Source of the DNA: Paracoccus lichenicola | GTDB taxonomy: Bacteria; Pseudomonadota; Alphaproteobacteria; Rhodobacterales; Rhodobacteraceae | Assembly: GCF_009708075.1 (NCBI RefSeq) | Contig: NZ_WMBT01000006.1 | Location: forward strand, 113,906-177,905 | Length of the DNA: 64,000 nt | Reading direction: 5' to 3' | In this document: positions 45,295-54,782 of the stretch, one piece after another | Numbering within the stretch: the first letter of the stretch is position 1 | Layout: every line of letters starts with the position of its first letter | The notes under the pieces: generated by a model | The model's database searches: none | Told to the model about the DNA's origin: nothing | Seen by the model: only the letters and a program-made list of their open reading frames with translations | Position numbers and translations under genes: made by a program

Positions 45295-46133
45295 CACTCG
45301 GCCTCCAGCAACTCGGTCTTGCTCAGGGCCGCGGGGTCGATGCCTTCGGTCTTTTCCACCGTCGCCTCGCCGGTCAGGCGCTCGATTTCCGCCTGGACCT
45401 TGTCGCGCAGCACCATCTGGCTGATCTGGTCGCGCACGTCTTCAAGCTTGGGGGCCTCGCGCATCCGGGTGTCGTTCAGCTTGATGACATGCCAGCCGAA
45501 CTCGGTCTGCACGGGATCCGAGACCTGGCCCTTTTCCATCCCTGCCACCGCATCGGCAAAGGGCTTGACCATCTGATCCGCACTGAACCAGCCCAAATCG
45601 CCCTTGTTCGGCCCGCTGGGTCCGGTGGAATTCTGTTCGGCCAGCGTGCCGAAATCCGCGCCGCCGTCCAGCTGGGCCTTGATGTCACGCGCCTTTTCCT
45701 CGGTATCGACCAGGATATGGGCGGCGGAATATTCTGTCGGCGGTTCGGCCGATGCGAACAGCCCGTCATAGGCGGCCTGGATCTCCGCATCCGTCGGCTG
45801 GGCCTTCGTCACCTCGGCGATGGCGGCGGCGGCGAGCGTGTTGCGGCGCTGGATTTCCAGTTGCGCGCGCACGCCCGCGTTTTCCTTGCCCGCGGCGGCG
45901 ACCGCGGTCTGCTGGATCAACTGGTCCAGCATGATCTCGTACAGCGCGCCGTCGCCCATGGCGGCCATCTGGGGATCCTGGGATGCGGCCTCTTTCATCA
46001 CGATCATCTCGCCCAGGGTGATGGGGGTGCCGTTGACGGTGGCCACGACGGTGTCGGCGCCCTTGTCCTGGGCGGTGGCCGCAAAAGGCAGGGCCGTGGC
46101 CAGAAGAACGGCCAGAATCGACGGTTTCAGCAT
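45294..46133 (-). CDS. Periplasmic parvulin-type peptidyl-prolyl isomerase
   Basis: The 279-residue protein starts with a Sec signal peptide (about 1-21, AATAQ) and contains a SurA-N-like helical region and a parvulin domain (about 130-225: AAHILV, DLGWF, GWHVIKLND). It should help fold outer-membrane or periplasmic proteins. It heads the operon with argJ and mutT, an odd functional mix also seen in related bacteria. The divergent neighbour is secA, the export motor, so both sides serve secretion. Confidence 0.9.
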   Translation of the reverse strand: MLKPSILAVLLATALPFAATAQDKGADTVVATVNGTPITLGEMIVMKEAASQDPQMAAMGDGALYEIMLDQLIQQTAVAAAGKENAGVRAQLEIQRRNTLAAAAIAEVTKAQPTDAEIQAAYDGLFASAEPPTEYSAAHILVDTEEKARDIKAQLDGGADFGTLAEQNSTGPSGPNKGDLGWFSADQMVKPFADAVAGMEKGQVSDPVQTEFGWHVIKLNDTRMREAPKLEDVRDQISQMVLRDKVQAEIERLTGEATVEKTEGIDPAALSKTELLEAE

Positions 46134-46175
46134 GGGGATCCCTTCGCTTGTTCTGCCCGCGCATCGGGGCCAGCG

Positions 46176-46204
46176 TTGACAGTGGGGCAGGCGAGGCATA
46201 GATC
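46176..46204 (+). promoter_or_regulatory. Candidate promoter of secA
   Basis: TTGACA (46176-46181, full consensus) and TAGATC (46199-46204) are 17 bases apart. Transcription would begin near 46211, leaving a leader of about 120 bases. It sits in the 199-bp region shared with the divergent parvulin gene. Confidence 0.65.
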
Positions 46205-46332
46205 CCGGTCCAACTCCGTGGAAGGCGCCGCCGCCGCTTTCGTTCAGGCCCCTGATACGGCAATGCGGCAGGTCGCGGCAAGTAGGCCCGGCCGGGATCG
46301 CCTTTCCCAACAACGTGATTGCGAAGGTCTAC

Positions 46333-49050
46333 ATGCTCGGCATCGGAAATCTGGCGAAGAAGGTCTTTGGAAGCCCCAACGACCGCAAGGTCAAGGGCAC
46401 GCGCGGGCTGGTCGCCCGCATCAACGCGCTGGAGGATCAGTTCCGCCCGCTGACCGATCAGGGACTGATCGACAAGACGCGCGAGTTCCAGACCCGCGTG
46501 GCCGGGGGCGAAAGCCTGGACGACATCCTGCCCGAAGCCTTCGCCAACTGCCGCGAAGGGGCGCGCCGCGCCCTGGGCCTGCGGGCCTTCGACGTGCAGC
46601 TGATGGGCGGCATCTTCCTGCACCAGGGCAACATCGCCGAGATGAAGACGGGCGAGGGCAAGACCCTGGTGGCGACATTCCCCGCCTATCTCAATGCGCT
46701 GACCGGCAAGGGCGTCCACATCGTCACGGTCAACGATTACCTGGCCAAACGCGACGCCGAGTGGATGGGCAAGGTGTTCCGCCAGCTGGGCATGACCACG
46801 GGCGTCGTGTATCCCTTCCAGGCGGAACCGGAAAAGCGCGCGGCCTACGGCGCCGACGTGACCTATGCCACCAACAACGAACTGGGCTTCGACTATCTGC
46901 GCGACAACATGAAGGGCAGCGTCGAGGAGATGGTCCAGCGCGGCCACAACTTCGCCATCGTGGACGAGGTGGACAGCATCCTGATCGACGAGGCGCGCAC
47001 GCCGCTGATCATTTCCGGCCCCAGCCAGGACCGCAGCGAGCTGTACGTCACGCTGAACCAGTACATCCCGCTGCTGACCGAAGACCACTACAAGCTGGAC
47101 GAAAAGGCCCGCAACGCGACCTTCACCGAGGAAGGCAACGAGTTCCTGGAAACCCGCCTGCAAGCCGACGGCATCCTGCCCGAGGGGCAGACGCTCTATG
47201 ACCCGGAATCCACGACCATCGTCCACCACGCGAACCAGGCCCTGCGCGCCTGGAAGCTGTTCAACAAGGACCAGCACTACATGGTCCGCGACGGCGAGGT
47301 GATGCTGATCGACGAATTCACCGGCCGGATGATGAAGGGCCGCCGCCTGTCCGACGGGTTGCACCAGGCGATCGAGGCCAAGGAAGGCGTGACCATCCAG
47401 CCGGAAAACGTGACGCTGGCCTCCGTCACCTTCCAGAACTATTTCCGCCTTTACGCCAAGCTGGCCGGTATGACCGGTACGGCGGCGACCGAGGCCGAGG
47501 AATTCGCCGAGATCTACAAGCTGGGTGTGGTCGAGGTTCCCACGAACCGGGGCGTGGCGCGCGTGGACGAACACGACCGCGTGTATCGCACCGCGGCCGA
47601 GAAATACGCCGCCGTGATAGAGGCGATCAAGGACGCCCATGCCAAGGGCCAGCCGACCCTGGTCGGCACCACCAGCATCGAGAAGTCCGAGATGCTGTCG
47701 GCGATGCTGCAAAAGCAGGGCATTCCCCACAACGTCCTGAACGCCCGCCAGCACGAGGCCGAGGCGCAGATCGTGGCCGATGCGGGCAAGCCCGGCGCCG
47801 TGACCATCGCCACCAACATGGCGGGCCGCGGCACCGACATCCAGCTGGGCGGCAACGTGGAAATGAAGGTGATGGAGGCGCTGGCCGCCGACCCCGAAGC
47901 CAATCCTGATGAGGTCCGCGCCCGGATCGAATCCGAACACGCCGCCGACAGGCAAAGGGTTCTGGACGCCGGGGGCCTGTTCGTCCTGGGCACCGAACGC
48001 CACGAATCCCGCCGCATCGACAACCAGCTGCGCGGGCGCTCCGGCCGCCAGGGCGATCCGGGGCGGTCGCTGTTCTTCCTGTCGCTGGACGACGACCTGA
48101 TGCGCATCTTCGGGTCGGAACGTCTGGACAAGGTCCTGTCCACCCTGGGCATGAAGGAAGGCGAGGCGATCATCCACCCTTGGGTCAACAGGTCGCTGGA
48201 ACGCGCCCAGGCCAAGGTCGAGGGCCGCAACTTCGACATCCGCAAGCAGTTGCTGAAATTCGACGACGTGATGAACGACCAGCGCAAGGCGATCTTCAGC
48301 CAGCGCCGCGAGATCATGGACAGCGCCGAGGTGGGCGAGATCACCGCCGACATGCGCCACCAGGTGATCGACGACCTGATCGACGAACACATGCCGCCGA
48401 AATCCTATCCCGAACAATGGGACCTGGAGGGGCTGAAGACCGCCATCCGCGAACGGCTGAACATGAACCTGCCCGTCGCCGACTGGGCGGCCGAGGAAGG
48501 CGTGGACCAGGATACCATCCGCGAACGCATCGAACAGGCGACCGACACCTATCAGGCCGACAAGGCCCAGGCCTTCGGCCCGGAAAACATGCGCAACATC
48601 GAAAAGCAGGTGCTGTTGCAGATGATCGACGGGAAATGGCGCGACCACCTGCTGACGCTGGAACACCTGCGGTCAGTCGTGGGCTTTCGCGGCTATGCGC
48701 AGCGCGACCCCCTGTCGGAATACAAGACCGAGGCGTTCCAGCTGTTCGAGACGATGCTGGACGGTCTGCGCTTCGACGTGACGCAGCGCCTGGCGCAAAT
48801 CCGCCCCCTGACCGAGGCCGAACGCGAGGACATGCTGCGCCAGATGGCCCAGCAGCAGAAGGCCGCGCAGGAACACCTGACGATGGAACACGGGGCAGAA
48901 CATCATTCGGATGACGATGCGCTGAAGCCCGAGCCGCTGGTCCAGGGATTCGACGAAGCCGACATGAACACCTGGGGCAACCCGTCGCGCAACGATCCCT
49001 GTCCCTGCGGATCGGGCAAGAAGTTCAAGCACTGCCACGGCGCGATCTGA
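46333..49050 (+). CDS. secA: Preprotein translocase ATPase SecA
   Basis: SecA drives secretory proteins through SecYEG. The 905-residue protein has Walker A MKTGEGKT (104-111), Walker B-like [17 protein letters not shown], the [10 protein letters not shown] motor segment, [12 protein letters not shown], and a C-terminal zinc-binding [14 protein letters not shown] that contacts SecB. The ATG at 46333 has GAAGG five bases upstream; a GTG at 46315 lacks a site. No SecM-like frame was seen in its leader. Confidence 0.98.
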   Translation: MLGIGNLAKKVFGSPNDRKVKGTRGLVARINALEDQFRPLTDQGLIDKTREFQTRVAGGESLDDILPEAFANCREGARRALGLRAFDVQLMGGIFLHQGNIAEMKTGEGKTLVATFPAYLNALTGKGVHIVTVNDYLAKRDAEWMGKVFRQLGMTTGVVYPFQAEPEKRAAYGADVTYATNNELGFDYLRDNMKGSVEEMVQRGHNFAIVDEVDSILIDEARTPLIISGPSQDRSELYVTLNQYIPLLTEDHYKLDEKARNATFTEEGNEFLETRLQADGILPEGQTLYDPESTTIVHHANQALRAWKLFNKDQHYMVRDGEVMLIDEFTGRMMKGRRLSDGLHQAIEAKEGVTIQPENVTLASVTFQNYFRLYAKLAGMTGTAATEAEEFAEIYKLGVVEVPTNRGVARVDEHDRVYRTAAEKYAAVIEAIKDAHAKGQPTLVGTTSIEKSEMLSAMLQKQGIPHNVLNARQHEAEAQIVADAGKPGAVTIATNMAGRGTDIQLGGNVEMKVMEALAADPEANPDEVRARIESEHAADRQRVLDAGGLFVLGTERHESRRIDNQLRGRSGRQGDPGRSLFFLSLDDDLMRIFGSERLDKVLSTLGMKEGEAIIHPWVNRSLERAQAKVEGRNFDIRKQLLKFDDVMNDQRKAIFSQRREIMDSAEVGEITADMRHQVIDDLIDEHMPPKSYPEQWDLEGLKTAIRERLNMNLPVADWAAEEGVDQDTIRERIEQATDTYQADKAQAFGPENMRNIEKQVLLQMIDGKWRDHLLTLEHLRSVVGFRGYAQRDPLSEYKTEAFQLFETMLDGLRFDVTQRLAQIRPLTEAEREDMLRQMAQQQKAAQEHLTMEHGAEHHSDDDALKPEPLVQGFDEADMNTWGNPSRNDPCPCGSGKKFKHCHGAI

Positions 49051-49112
49051 CCGTGCGCTCCCCGATGAATGGCCGGATGTTCGTCACCCCTCGTCAAGGG
49101 AAGGGGTAGCCC

Positions 49113-49862
49113 ATGCTGGATTTCGGAGGGCTGGTCTATCTCGATGTCCAGAAGACCGGCTCGACCTTCATAACGGCCTTTCTGAGGGCCGCCTGCCGCT
49201 TGCCAGAGCGTCGGTTCAGCCAGCATCAGCCGGTTCGCCATCACCATGATCCATCGGCGGTTCATGTCATCTCGGTCCGTGATCCGCTGGCGCAATACCT
49301 GTCGCTTTACCGATACGGGCTGGATGGTCGCGGCGGGCTGCACCACCGCCTCGTCCAGCTCGGCTGCGGCGAGATATACCGCCCGACGCAGGACGGGTTC
49401 GAGGAGTTCGTGCAGATCCTGCTGGATCCCCAATACTCGGGCGCGCTGCATGACGACTTCGTGGCCCCGGCCAAGACCTTGGGCATCGGCTTCATGACCT
49501 TTCGCCACCTGTTGCTGGCCTTGCGCTGGCCCCTGGCGACGCTTGCAGACACGCCGCCCGATGCGCTGTTGGGCCGCTACCGCAAACGCCGCATCTGGAC
49601 CGACGTGCTTTGGCAGGAAACCCTTTCGGACGATCTGCGCAAGCTCGTCGCGCGCTACCCCGATCTTTTCGATCCCGAAAAGGCCGAGGACTTCCTGGTC
49701 CGAAACGACAAGATCAACATCGCGGAAACCGCAGGGGGCTTGCAAGCCACGCTTGGGTCCGACACGATGATGAGGTTGTGCCGGCGTGAGCACCTGCTTT
49801 ACCGCAAGTTCTATCCGCACAAATATCAGCGCCTCGTGGCGCAGTTCAGCCCGCAGCCTTGA
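49113..49862 (+). CDS. Sulfotransferase-like protein
   Basis: The 249-residue protein has a PAPS-binding P-loop-like start, VYLDVQKTGSTFI (residues 8-20), and a second matching motif VISVRDPLAQYLSLYRYG, in which SVRDP...S resembles the 3'-phosphate-binding motif of sulfotransferases. It therefore probably transfers sulfate to a sugar or other small molecule, but its acceptor is unknown and some relatives are poorly characterised. It stands alone between secA and fmt, on its own strand position. It could be a laterally acquired surface-modification gene like the GT61 gene at 17 kb. Confidence 0.65.
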   Translation: MLDFGGLVYLDVQKTGSTFITAFLRAACRLPERRFSQHQPVRHHHDPSAVHVISVRDPLAQYLSLYRYGLDGRGGLHHRLVQLGCGEIYRPTQDGFEEFVQILLDPQYSGALHDDFVAPAKTLGIGFMTFRHLLLALRWPLATLADTPPDALLGRYRKRRIWTDVLWQETLSDDLRKLVARYPDLFDPEKAEDFLVRNDKINIAETAGGLQATLGSDTMMRLCRREHLLYRKFYPHKYQRLVAQFSPQP

Positions 49863-49917
49863 TCGGCTCACCCCGGCCGGTCAGGCCCGCAGGGTGGGGT
49901 TCCATCCCACCAGCCTC

Positions 49918-50811
49918 CTAACCAAACCGCGCCGGAAGCCCCCACCCGCGCAACAGTTCCTCTGTCGCCATCGGCTTCTTCCCCGACCGCTGCGCCTCCA
50001 GCACCTCGACCGCGCCGTCCCCGCAGGCGACGGTGAAGCCCCCCAGCACCTGCCCCGGCGCCCCCTGCCCCGCGACCACGCGGCTGCGCAGCAGCTTCAC
50101 CCGCTCGCCCGCGATCTCGCACCAGGCGCCGGGAAAGGGCGACAGGCCCCGGATCAGCCGGTCCACTTCGATTGCAGGCTGTGACCAGTCCACCCGCGCC
50201 TCGGCCTTGTCGATCTTGGCGGCATAGGTCACGCCGACTTCGGCCTGCGGCACGGCGGGCAAGGGCAGCCGGTCCAGCACATCGACGATCAGGCCCGCCC
50301 CCATGACGGACAGCCGGTCGTGCAGGTCGGCCGTCGTTTCCTCGGCCCCGATGGGCGTGCGCGCCTCGACCAGAACCGGCCCGGTGTCCAGCCCCGCCTC
50401 CATCCGCATGATGGTCACGCCAGTTTCCGCGTCGCCCGCCATCACCGCCCGATGGATCGGCGCCGCCCCCCGCCAGCGCGGTAGCAGGGATGCATGGATG
50501 TTCAGACACCCCAGCCGCGGCGCGTCCAGCACCGGCTGCGGCAGGATCAGCCCATAGGCCACCACGACCGCCACATCCGCCCCAAGCGTGGCAAACGCCG
50601 CCTGCTCCGCCGGATCGCGCAGCCGCAAGGGCGTGCGGACCTCGATCCCCAACTCCTCCGCCGCCGCATGAACCGCCGAAGGGCGCGGCTTCTGCCCCCG
50701 CCCCGCAGCGCGCGGCGGTTGCGAATAAACGGCAACGACCTCGTGCCGCGCGGCGATGGCGCGCAAGGCGGGCACCGAAAACTCGGGCGTCCCCATGAAG
50801 ATCACGCGCAT
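49918..50811 (-). CDS. fmt: Methionyl-tRNA formyltransferase
   Basis: Fmt formylates initiator methionyl-tRNA using 10-formyl-THF. The 297-residue protein begins [17 protein letters not shown] and contains [19 protein letters not shown] with the conserved catalytic His-Ser-Leu-Leu-Pro run. AGGAGG is well placed before the ATG at 50811. The open frame upstream crosses a repeat element and is not coding. Two deformylase genes precede it; fmt and deformylases form a functional pair. Confidence 0.97.
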   Translation of the reverse strand: MRVIFMGTPEFSVPALRAIAARHEVVAVYSQPPRAAGRGQKPRPSAVHAAAEELGIEVRTPLRLRDPAEQAAFATLGADVAVVVAYGLILPQPVLDAPRLGCLNIHASLLPRWRGAAPIHRAVMAGDAETGVTIMRMEAGLDTGPVLVEARTPIGAEETTADLHDRLSVMGAGLIVDVLDRLPLPAVPQAEVGVTYAAKIDKAEARVDWSQPAIEVDRLIRGLSPFPGAWCEIAGERVKLLRSRVVAGQGAPGQVLGGFTVACGDGAVEVLEAQRSGKKPMATEELLRGWGLPARFG

Positions 50812-50831
50812 CCTGCCTCCTGCATTGGACC

Positions 50832-50872
50832 CTAAATATCCCACGGGGGTCCGGGGGTGTGAAACCCCCGGC
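50832..50872 (+). repeat. AAATATCC/GGGGG hairpin repeat, copy B
   Basis: Sequence runs AAATATCCCACGGGGGT, then a perfect 8-bp hairpin (50851-50858 with 50864-50871). It fills the gap between the def-like stop and the fmt start; a short T run follows on the plus strand. Confidence 0.75.
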
Positions 50873-50876
50873 CTTT

Positions 50877-51377
50877 TCAACGCCGCGCCAGCTTCCCGGA
50901 TTTCGCGACCAGCATCTTGCGCCGCAAGGGCGACAGGTGGTCCACATAGACCCGCCCGTCCAGATGATCGATCTGATGCTGCACGCTGGTTGCCCATAGC
51001 CCCACGAAATCGCGCTCCTCGACCTCACCCGCCGCGTTCAGGAACCGCACCGTCACCGCACGGGGGCGGCGGATGGGGGCGGACACGCCGGGCAGGTTGG
51101 GGCTGGCCTCCTCGTGGCTGCGGAACTGGACGCTGGCGTGCAACACCTCGGGGTTGGCCATGCGCACCGCCTGGCCCCGCTTGTCGGACGCATCGACGAC
51201 GGCCAGCCGCAGCATGATGCCGATCTGCGGCGCGGCCAGGCCCACGCCCGGCATCGCCTCCATCGTGTCGATCATGTCGTCCCAGATCATCCGCACCGTC
51301 TCGGTCACGGCCTCGACGGGTTCGGCGGGGATGTGCAGGCGGCGGTCGGCATAGGGCAGGAAGGGACGGACGGTCAC
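50877..51377 (-). CDS. Degenerate peptide deformylase-like protein
   Basis: The 166-residue protein aligns with the deformylase encoded just upstream over most of its length and keeps motif 1, [10 protein letters not shown] (44-53). The metal and catalytic residues are altered: the EEGCLS motif of the active enzyme is EEASPN here, so the metal-binding cysteine is Ser92. HELDH is HQIDH, so the catalytic glutamate is Gln135; both histidines (134, 138) remain. It is likely inactive as a deformylase, or changed in function. GTG at 51377 overlaps the upstream def stop (GTGA). Confidence 0.85.
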   Translation of the reverse strand: MTVRPFLPYADRRLHIPAEPVEAVTETVRMIWDDMIDTMEAMPGVGLAAPQIGIMLRLAVVDASDKRGQAVRMANPEVLHASVQFRSHEEASPNLPGVSAPIRRPRAVTVRFLNAAGEVEERDFVGLWATSVQHQIDHLDGRVYVDHLSPLRRKMLVAKSGKLARR

Positions 51378-51898
51378 GCGCGGCCCTTTTCCCGCTTCAG
51401 CTTGACCATCCGCCGGGTGATCATCTGGCGCTTGATGGCCGACAGGTGGTCGATGAACAACACGCCGTTCAGGTGGTCCAACTCGTGCTGCGCGCAGGTC
51501 GCCCACAGCCCGTCGAAGTCCTGCTCGTGCGTCCTGCCGTCCAGTCCCAGCCAGCGCAGCCGCACCTGCTTGGGCCGCGTCACGTCGGCGTATTGGTCGG
51601 GGATCGACAGGCAGCCTTCCTCGTAGGTGTTCGGCTCGTCCGACGCCCAGGTCACCTCGGGGTTCACCAGCACCAGGGGGCGGCGCTCGGCATCCGGGTC
51701 GCGGGTGGCGTCCATCACGAAGACGCGGAACAGGACGCCCACCTGCGGCGCGGCCAGGCCCACGCCCGGCGCGTCATACATCGTGGCCAGCATGTCCGCG
51801 GCCAGCGTCTCGATCTCGGGCGTGATGCGGGCCACCGGCTCGCAAACCTTCTTCAGGCGCGGGTCGGGATGGATCAGGATGGGGCGCAGGCTGCTCAT
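51374..51898 (-). CDS. def: Peptide deformylase
   Basis: Def removes the formyl group from nascent proteins. All three motifs of the 174-residue protein are intact: [19 protein letters not shown] with Cys96, and QHELDH with His138, Glu139 and His142. Length is normal for the type I enzyme. It heads the leftward set def, def-like, fmt; the two def genes overlap, and a repeat separates the second from fmt. Confidence 0.97.
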   Translation of the reverse strand: MSSLRPILIHPDPRLKKVCEPVARITPEIETLAADMLATMYDAPGVGLAAPQVGVLFRVFVMDATRDPDAERRPLVLVNPEVTWASDEPNTYEEGCLSIPDQYADVTRPKQVRLRWLGLDGRTHEQDFDGLWATCAQHELDHLNGVLFIDHLSAIKRQMITRRMVKLKREKGRA

Positions 51899-51975
51899 GT
51901 TTCGCGATTTAGGGCAAGGCTTCACCATAAGCAACAAGCGGCGTATGCAGGGGCAGGCAGCGGATAGGCAGGACC

Positions 51976-53154
51976 ATGACCGACTTCGACCAGATCATCG
52001 ACCGCGTGGGCACCCGGTGTTCCAAATGGGACGACATGCAGGCGGCCTATGGCGTGTCGCCGGACGGCGGCGGGTTGGCGATGTGGGTCGCGGACATGGA
52101 CTTCCGCCCCCCCGCCGCCGTGCAGCGCGCGGTGGAATCCGTGGCCGCCCACGGCGTCTACGGCTATCCCGGCGCGAACCGGCCCTATCTGGAGTCGATC
52201 CGCTGGTGGATGGAACACCGCCACGGCTGGTCCATCGACACCGGCTGGATCCTGACCTGCGCCGGTTTGGTCAACGGCGTGGCGATGGCGCTGGATGCCT
52301 ATACGCAGCCGGGCGACGGCGTGATCGTGATGTCGCCCGTGTATCACGCCTTCGCCCGCGTGATCCGCGCATCGGGACGCGACTTGGTGGAACTGCCGCT
52401 GGCGCAGCAGGACGGGCTTTACCGCATGGACTGGCCCGCCTGGGAAAGCCGCCTGACGGGGCGTGAGAAGCTGCTGATCCTCTGTTCCCCCCACAACCCC
52501 GGCGGCCGCGTCTGGACGCCCGGGGAACTGCGCGAGGTTGCCGATTTCTGCATCCGCCACGACCTGATCCTGGTCTCGGACGAGATCCATTGCGACCTGG
52601 TCATGCCCGGCCACCGGCACAGCGTCACCGCCATCGCCTGCCCCGACATCGCGGACCGGCTGGTAACGCTGACCGCCGCCACCAAGACCTTCAACATCGC
52701 GGGCGCCCATATCGGCAACGCGATCATCGCGGATGAAGGGCTGCGCAACCGCTTCAAGGGCGCGCTGATGGCGCGCGGCATCTCGCCCGGGCTGTTCGGG
52801 ATGGACATGGTGACGGCCGCCTATTCGCCCGAGGGCGCGGCATGGGTCGATGCCCTGGTCGATTACCTCGACGGCAACCGGCGGCTGTTCGACGACGGGA
52901 TCGCCGCCATCCCCGGCCTGCGCTCCATGCCCTTGCAGGCGACCTATCTCTCCTGGGTGGATTTCTCGGACACCGGCATGGCGCCCGCCGAATTCACCAC
53001 CCGCGTCGAGAAGAACGCCCGCATCGCCGCCAACCACGGCGCGACCTTCGGCACCGGGGGCGAGAACTTCCTGCGCTTCAACATCGCCACCCCCCGCGCC
53101 CGCGTGGCCGAGGCGGTCCGCCGCCTGCAAGACGCCTTCGCCGACCTGCAATGA
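51976..53154 (+). CDS. PatB/MalY-type PLP-dependent C-S lyase
   Basis: The 392-residue fold-type I PLP enzyme has the Schiff-base lysine Lys237 in TAATKTFNIAG and the family SDEIHCDL. Members split cystathionine or related thioethers to thiol, pyruvate and ammonia. The precise substrate is not shown, and a MalY-like regulatory role is possible. ATGA overlap links it to the L,D-transpeptidase gene that follows. Confidence 0.88.
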   Translation: MTDFDQIIDRVGTRCSKWDDMQAAYGVSPDGGGLAMWVADMDFRPPAAVQRAVESVAAHGVYGYPGANRPYLESIRWWMEHRHGWSIDTGWILTCAGLVNGVAMALDAYTQPGDGVIVMSPVYHAFARVIRASGRDLVELPLAQQDGLYRMDWPAWESRLTGREKLLILCSPHNPGGRVWTPGELREVADFCIRHDLILVSDEIHCDLVMPGHRHSVTAIACPDIADRLVTLTAATKTFNIAGAHIGNAIIADEGLRNRFKGALMARGISPGLFGMDMVTAAYSPEGAAWVDALVDYLDGNRRLFDDGIAAIPGLRSMPLQATYLSWVDFSDTGMAPAEFTTRVEKNARIAANHGATFGTGGENFLRFNIATPRARVAEAVRRLQDAFADLQ

Positions 53155-53690
53155 AGGCTCTTGCGCGGCTTTTCTCGGCCCTGACGCTGCTGTTTCTGCT
53201 GGCGGCGGCCTGGCTGATGCTGGCGCCGCAGCCGCAGCGGCCCTCGCCACCCCCCGCGACGCCCCTGACCGGCCCGGTCGATCACATCGTGATCCACAAA
53301 TCCGCCCGCCGCATGACCGCCTTCCGCGACGGCCAGCCGCTGAAGACCTATCCCATCGCGCTCGGCTTCGCGCCCCATGGCGACAAGCGCCGGCAAGGCG
53401 ACGGCAGGACGCCCGAAGGCCGCTTCACCATCAACCGCGTGAACCCCCGCAGCGCCTATCACCTGTCGCTTGGCCTCGATTACCCCCGTCCGCAGGACCG
53501 CGCCCGCGCGGCAGCGGAAGGCACTGATCCCGGCGGCGACATCTTCATCCACGGCCAGCCGAACACCCGCCCTGACGGCGAAACCCTGCCCGGCGACTGG
53601 ACGGCGGGCTGCATCGCGGTCTCGGACAGCGACATCCGCGAACTCCACGCCGCCGCCCGCATCGGCACGACCGTCGAGATCCTGCCCTAG
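53151..53690 (+). CDS. L,D-transpeptidase, membrane-anchored
   Basis: The 179-residue protein starts with one hydrophobic segment (about 6-25) that serves as a signal anchor or uncleaved signal, then a short Pro-rich stretch and the YkuD domain. The active site is FIHG (His134) and TAGC (Cys154), spaced exactly as in the lipoprotein transpeptidase at 30.4 kb, and the two share the segment KTPEG/RTPEG and VNPRSAYHLS-like text. The ATG at 53151 overlaps the patB-like stop (ATGA). Confidence 0.9.
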   Translation: MKALARLFSALTLLFLLAAAWLMLAPQPQRPSPPPATPLTGPVDHIVIHKSARRMTAFRDGQPLKTYPIALGFAPHGDKRRQGDGRTPEGRFTINRVNPRSAYHLSLGLDYPRPQDRARAAAEGTDPGGDIFIHGQPNTRPDGETLPGDWTAGCIAVSDSDIRELHAAARIGTTVEILP

Positions 53691-53705
53691 CGCATTCACC
53701 TTTGC

Positions 53706-53748
53706 TCAAATATCCTCGGGGGGTCCGGGGGGCGAAGCGCCCCCGGCC
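53706..53748 (+). repeat. AAATATCC/GGGGG hairpin repeat, copy C
   Basis: CAAATATCC, a G-rich run and a hairpin (53725-53731 with 53740-53746) follow the transpeptidase stop. The accA -35 region begins about five bases after it. Confidence 0.75.
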
Positions 53749-53752
53749 TCCG

Positions 53753-53783
53753 TTGCAATCCCGCGCCCGCACGATCATATAGG
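53753..53783 (+). promoter_or_regulatory. Possible promoter of accA
   Basis: TTGCAA (53753-53758) is followed by CATATA (53776-53781, spacing 17) or TATAGG (53778-53783, spacing 19); transcription would start near 53788-53790, about 30 bases before the ATG. Confidence 0.4.
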
Positions 53784-53819
53784 GGCGCAAACCCGAACAC
53801 ACCCGAAGGCACACCCCGC

Positions 53820-54779
53820 ATGGTCTATCTGGATTTCGAAAAGCCGCTTGCCGACATCGAGGGCAAGGCCGAGGAGCTTCGCGCCCTGGGCCGCAAATCC
53901 GAAAACACCGTGGACGTTGAGAAAGAGGCGGCGGCGCTGGATCGCAAATCCGCCGACCTGCTGCGCGACCTTTATCGAAGCCTCGACCCCTGGCGCAAGA
54001 CGCAGGTCGCGCGCCATCCCGACCGCCCGCATTGCCGCGATTACATTGACGCGCTGTTCACCGAATACACGCCCTTGGCGGGCGACCGGGCCTTTGGCGA
54101 CGACCATGCGGTAATGGGGGGCCTTGCCCGCTTCAACGACAACCCTTGCGTGGTGATCGGGCACGAAAAGGGCAACGACACCAAGACCCGCATCCACCAC
54201 AATTTCGGCATGGCGCGGCCCGAAGGCTATCGCAAGGCGATCCGGCTGATGGATCTGGCGCACCGCTTCAAGCTGCCGGTCATCACGCTGGTCGATACCC
54301 CCGGCGCCTATCCCGGCAAGGGGGCCGAGGAACGCGGGCAAAGCGAAGCCATCGCCCGCTGCACCCAGAAATGCCTGGAAATCGGCGTGCCCCTTGTCAG
54401 CGTCATTATCGGCGAAGGCGGATCAGGCGGCGCAGTGGCCTTCGCCACGGCCAACCGCATCGCCATGCTGGAACATTCGATCTATTCGGTGATCTCGCCC
54501 GAGGGCTGCGCCTCGATCCTGTGGAAGGACGCCGAGCGGATGCGCGACGCGGCCGAGGCGCTGCGCCTGACCGCCCAGGATCTGAAGAAGCTGGGCGTGA
54601 TCGACCGCATCATCGCCGAACCCGTGGGCGGCGCGCAGCGCGACCCCGCCGCCGCCATCAAGGCCGTGGGCGAGGAGATCGCCGCGATGCTGGCGGAACT
54701 GGACGGCAGGAAACCCGCCGACCTGATCCGCGACCGCCGCCAGAAATTCCTGGACATGGGATCGAAAAGCCTGGCCTGA
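53820..54779 (+). CDS. accA: Acetyl-CoA carboxylase carboxyltransferase subunit alpha
   Basis: AccA, with AccD, transfers the carboxyl group from biotin to acetyl-CoA to make malonyl-CoA for fatty acid synthesis. The 319-residue protein begins [16 protein letters not shown] and has [24 protein letters not shown] and [19 protein letters not shown], the CoA-site segments. It is monocistronic by position, with a plsC gene converging on it from the right. Confidence 0.97.
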   Translation: MVYLDFEKPLADIEGKAEELRALGRKSENTVDVEKEAAALDRKSADLLRDLYRSLDPWRKTQVARHPDRPHCRDYIDALFTEYTPLAGDRAFGDDHAVMGGLARFNDNPCVVIGHEKGNDTKTRIHHNFGMARPEGYRKAIRLMDLAHRFKLPVITLVDTPGAYPGKGAEERGQSEAIARCTQKCLEIGVPLVSVIIGEGGSGGAVAFATANRIAMLEHSIYSVISPEGCASILWKDAERMRDAAEALRLTAQDLKKLGVIDRIIAEPVGGAQRDPAAAIKAVGEEIAAMLAELDGRKPADLIRDRRQKFLDMGSKSLA

Positions 54780-54782
54780 GGG

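Noticed and set aside
46211..46332. A SecM-like arrest peptide in the secA leader
   Set aside because: No suitable short frame with a ribosome-binding site and a Pro-rich end was seen.
40564..48666. Very long antisense frames over infB (924 codons) and secA (966 codons)
   Set aside because: Both are frame shadows of high-GC coding sequence; the plus-strand proteins have complete, conserved motifs.
50868..50997. N-terminal extension of fmt through the repeat
   Set aside because: The extension translates the repeat and lies upstream of an excellent AGGAGG site and the family-typical [12 protein letters not shown] start.
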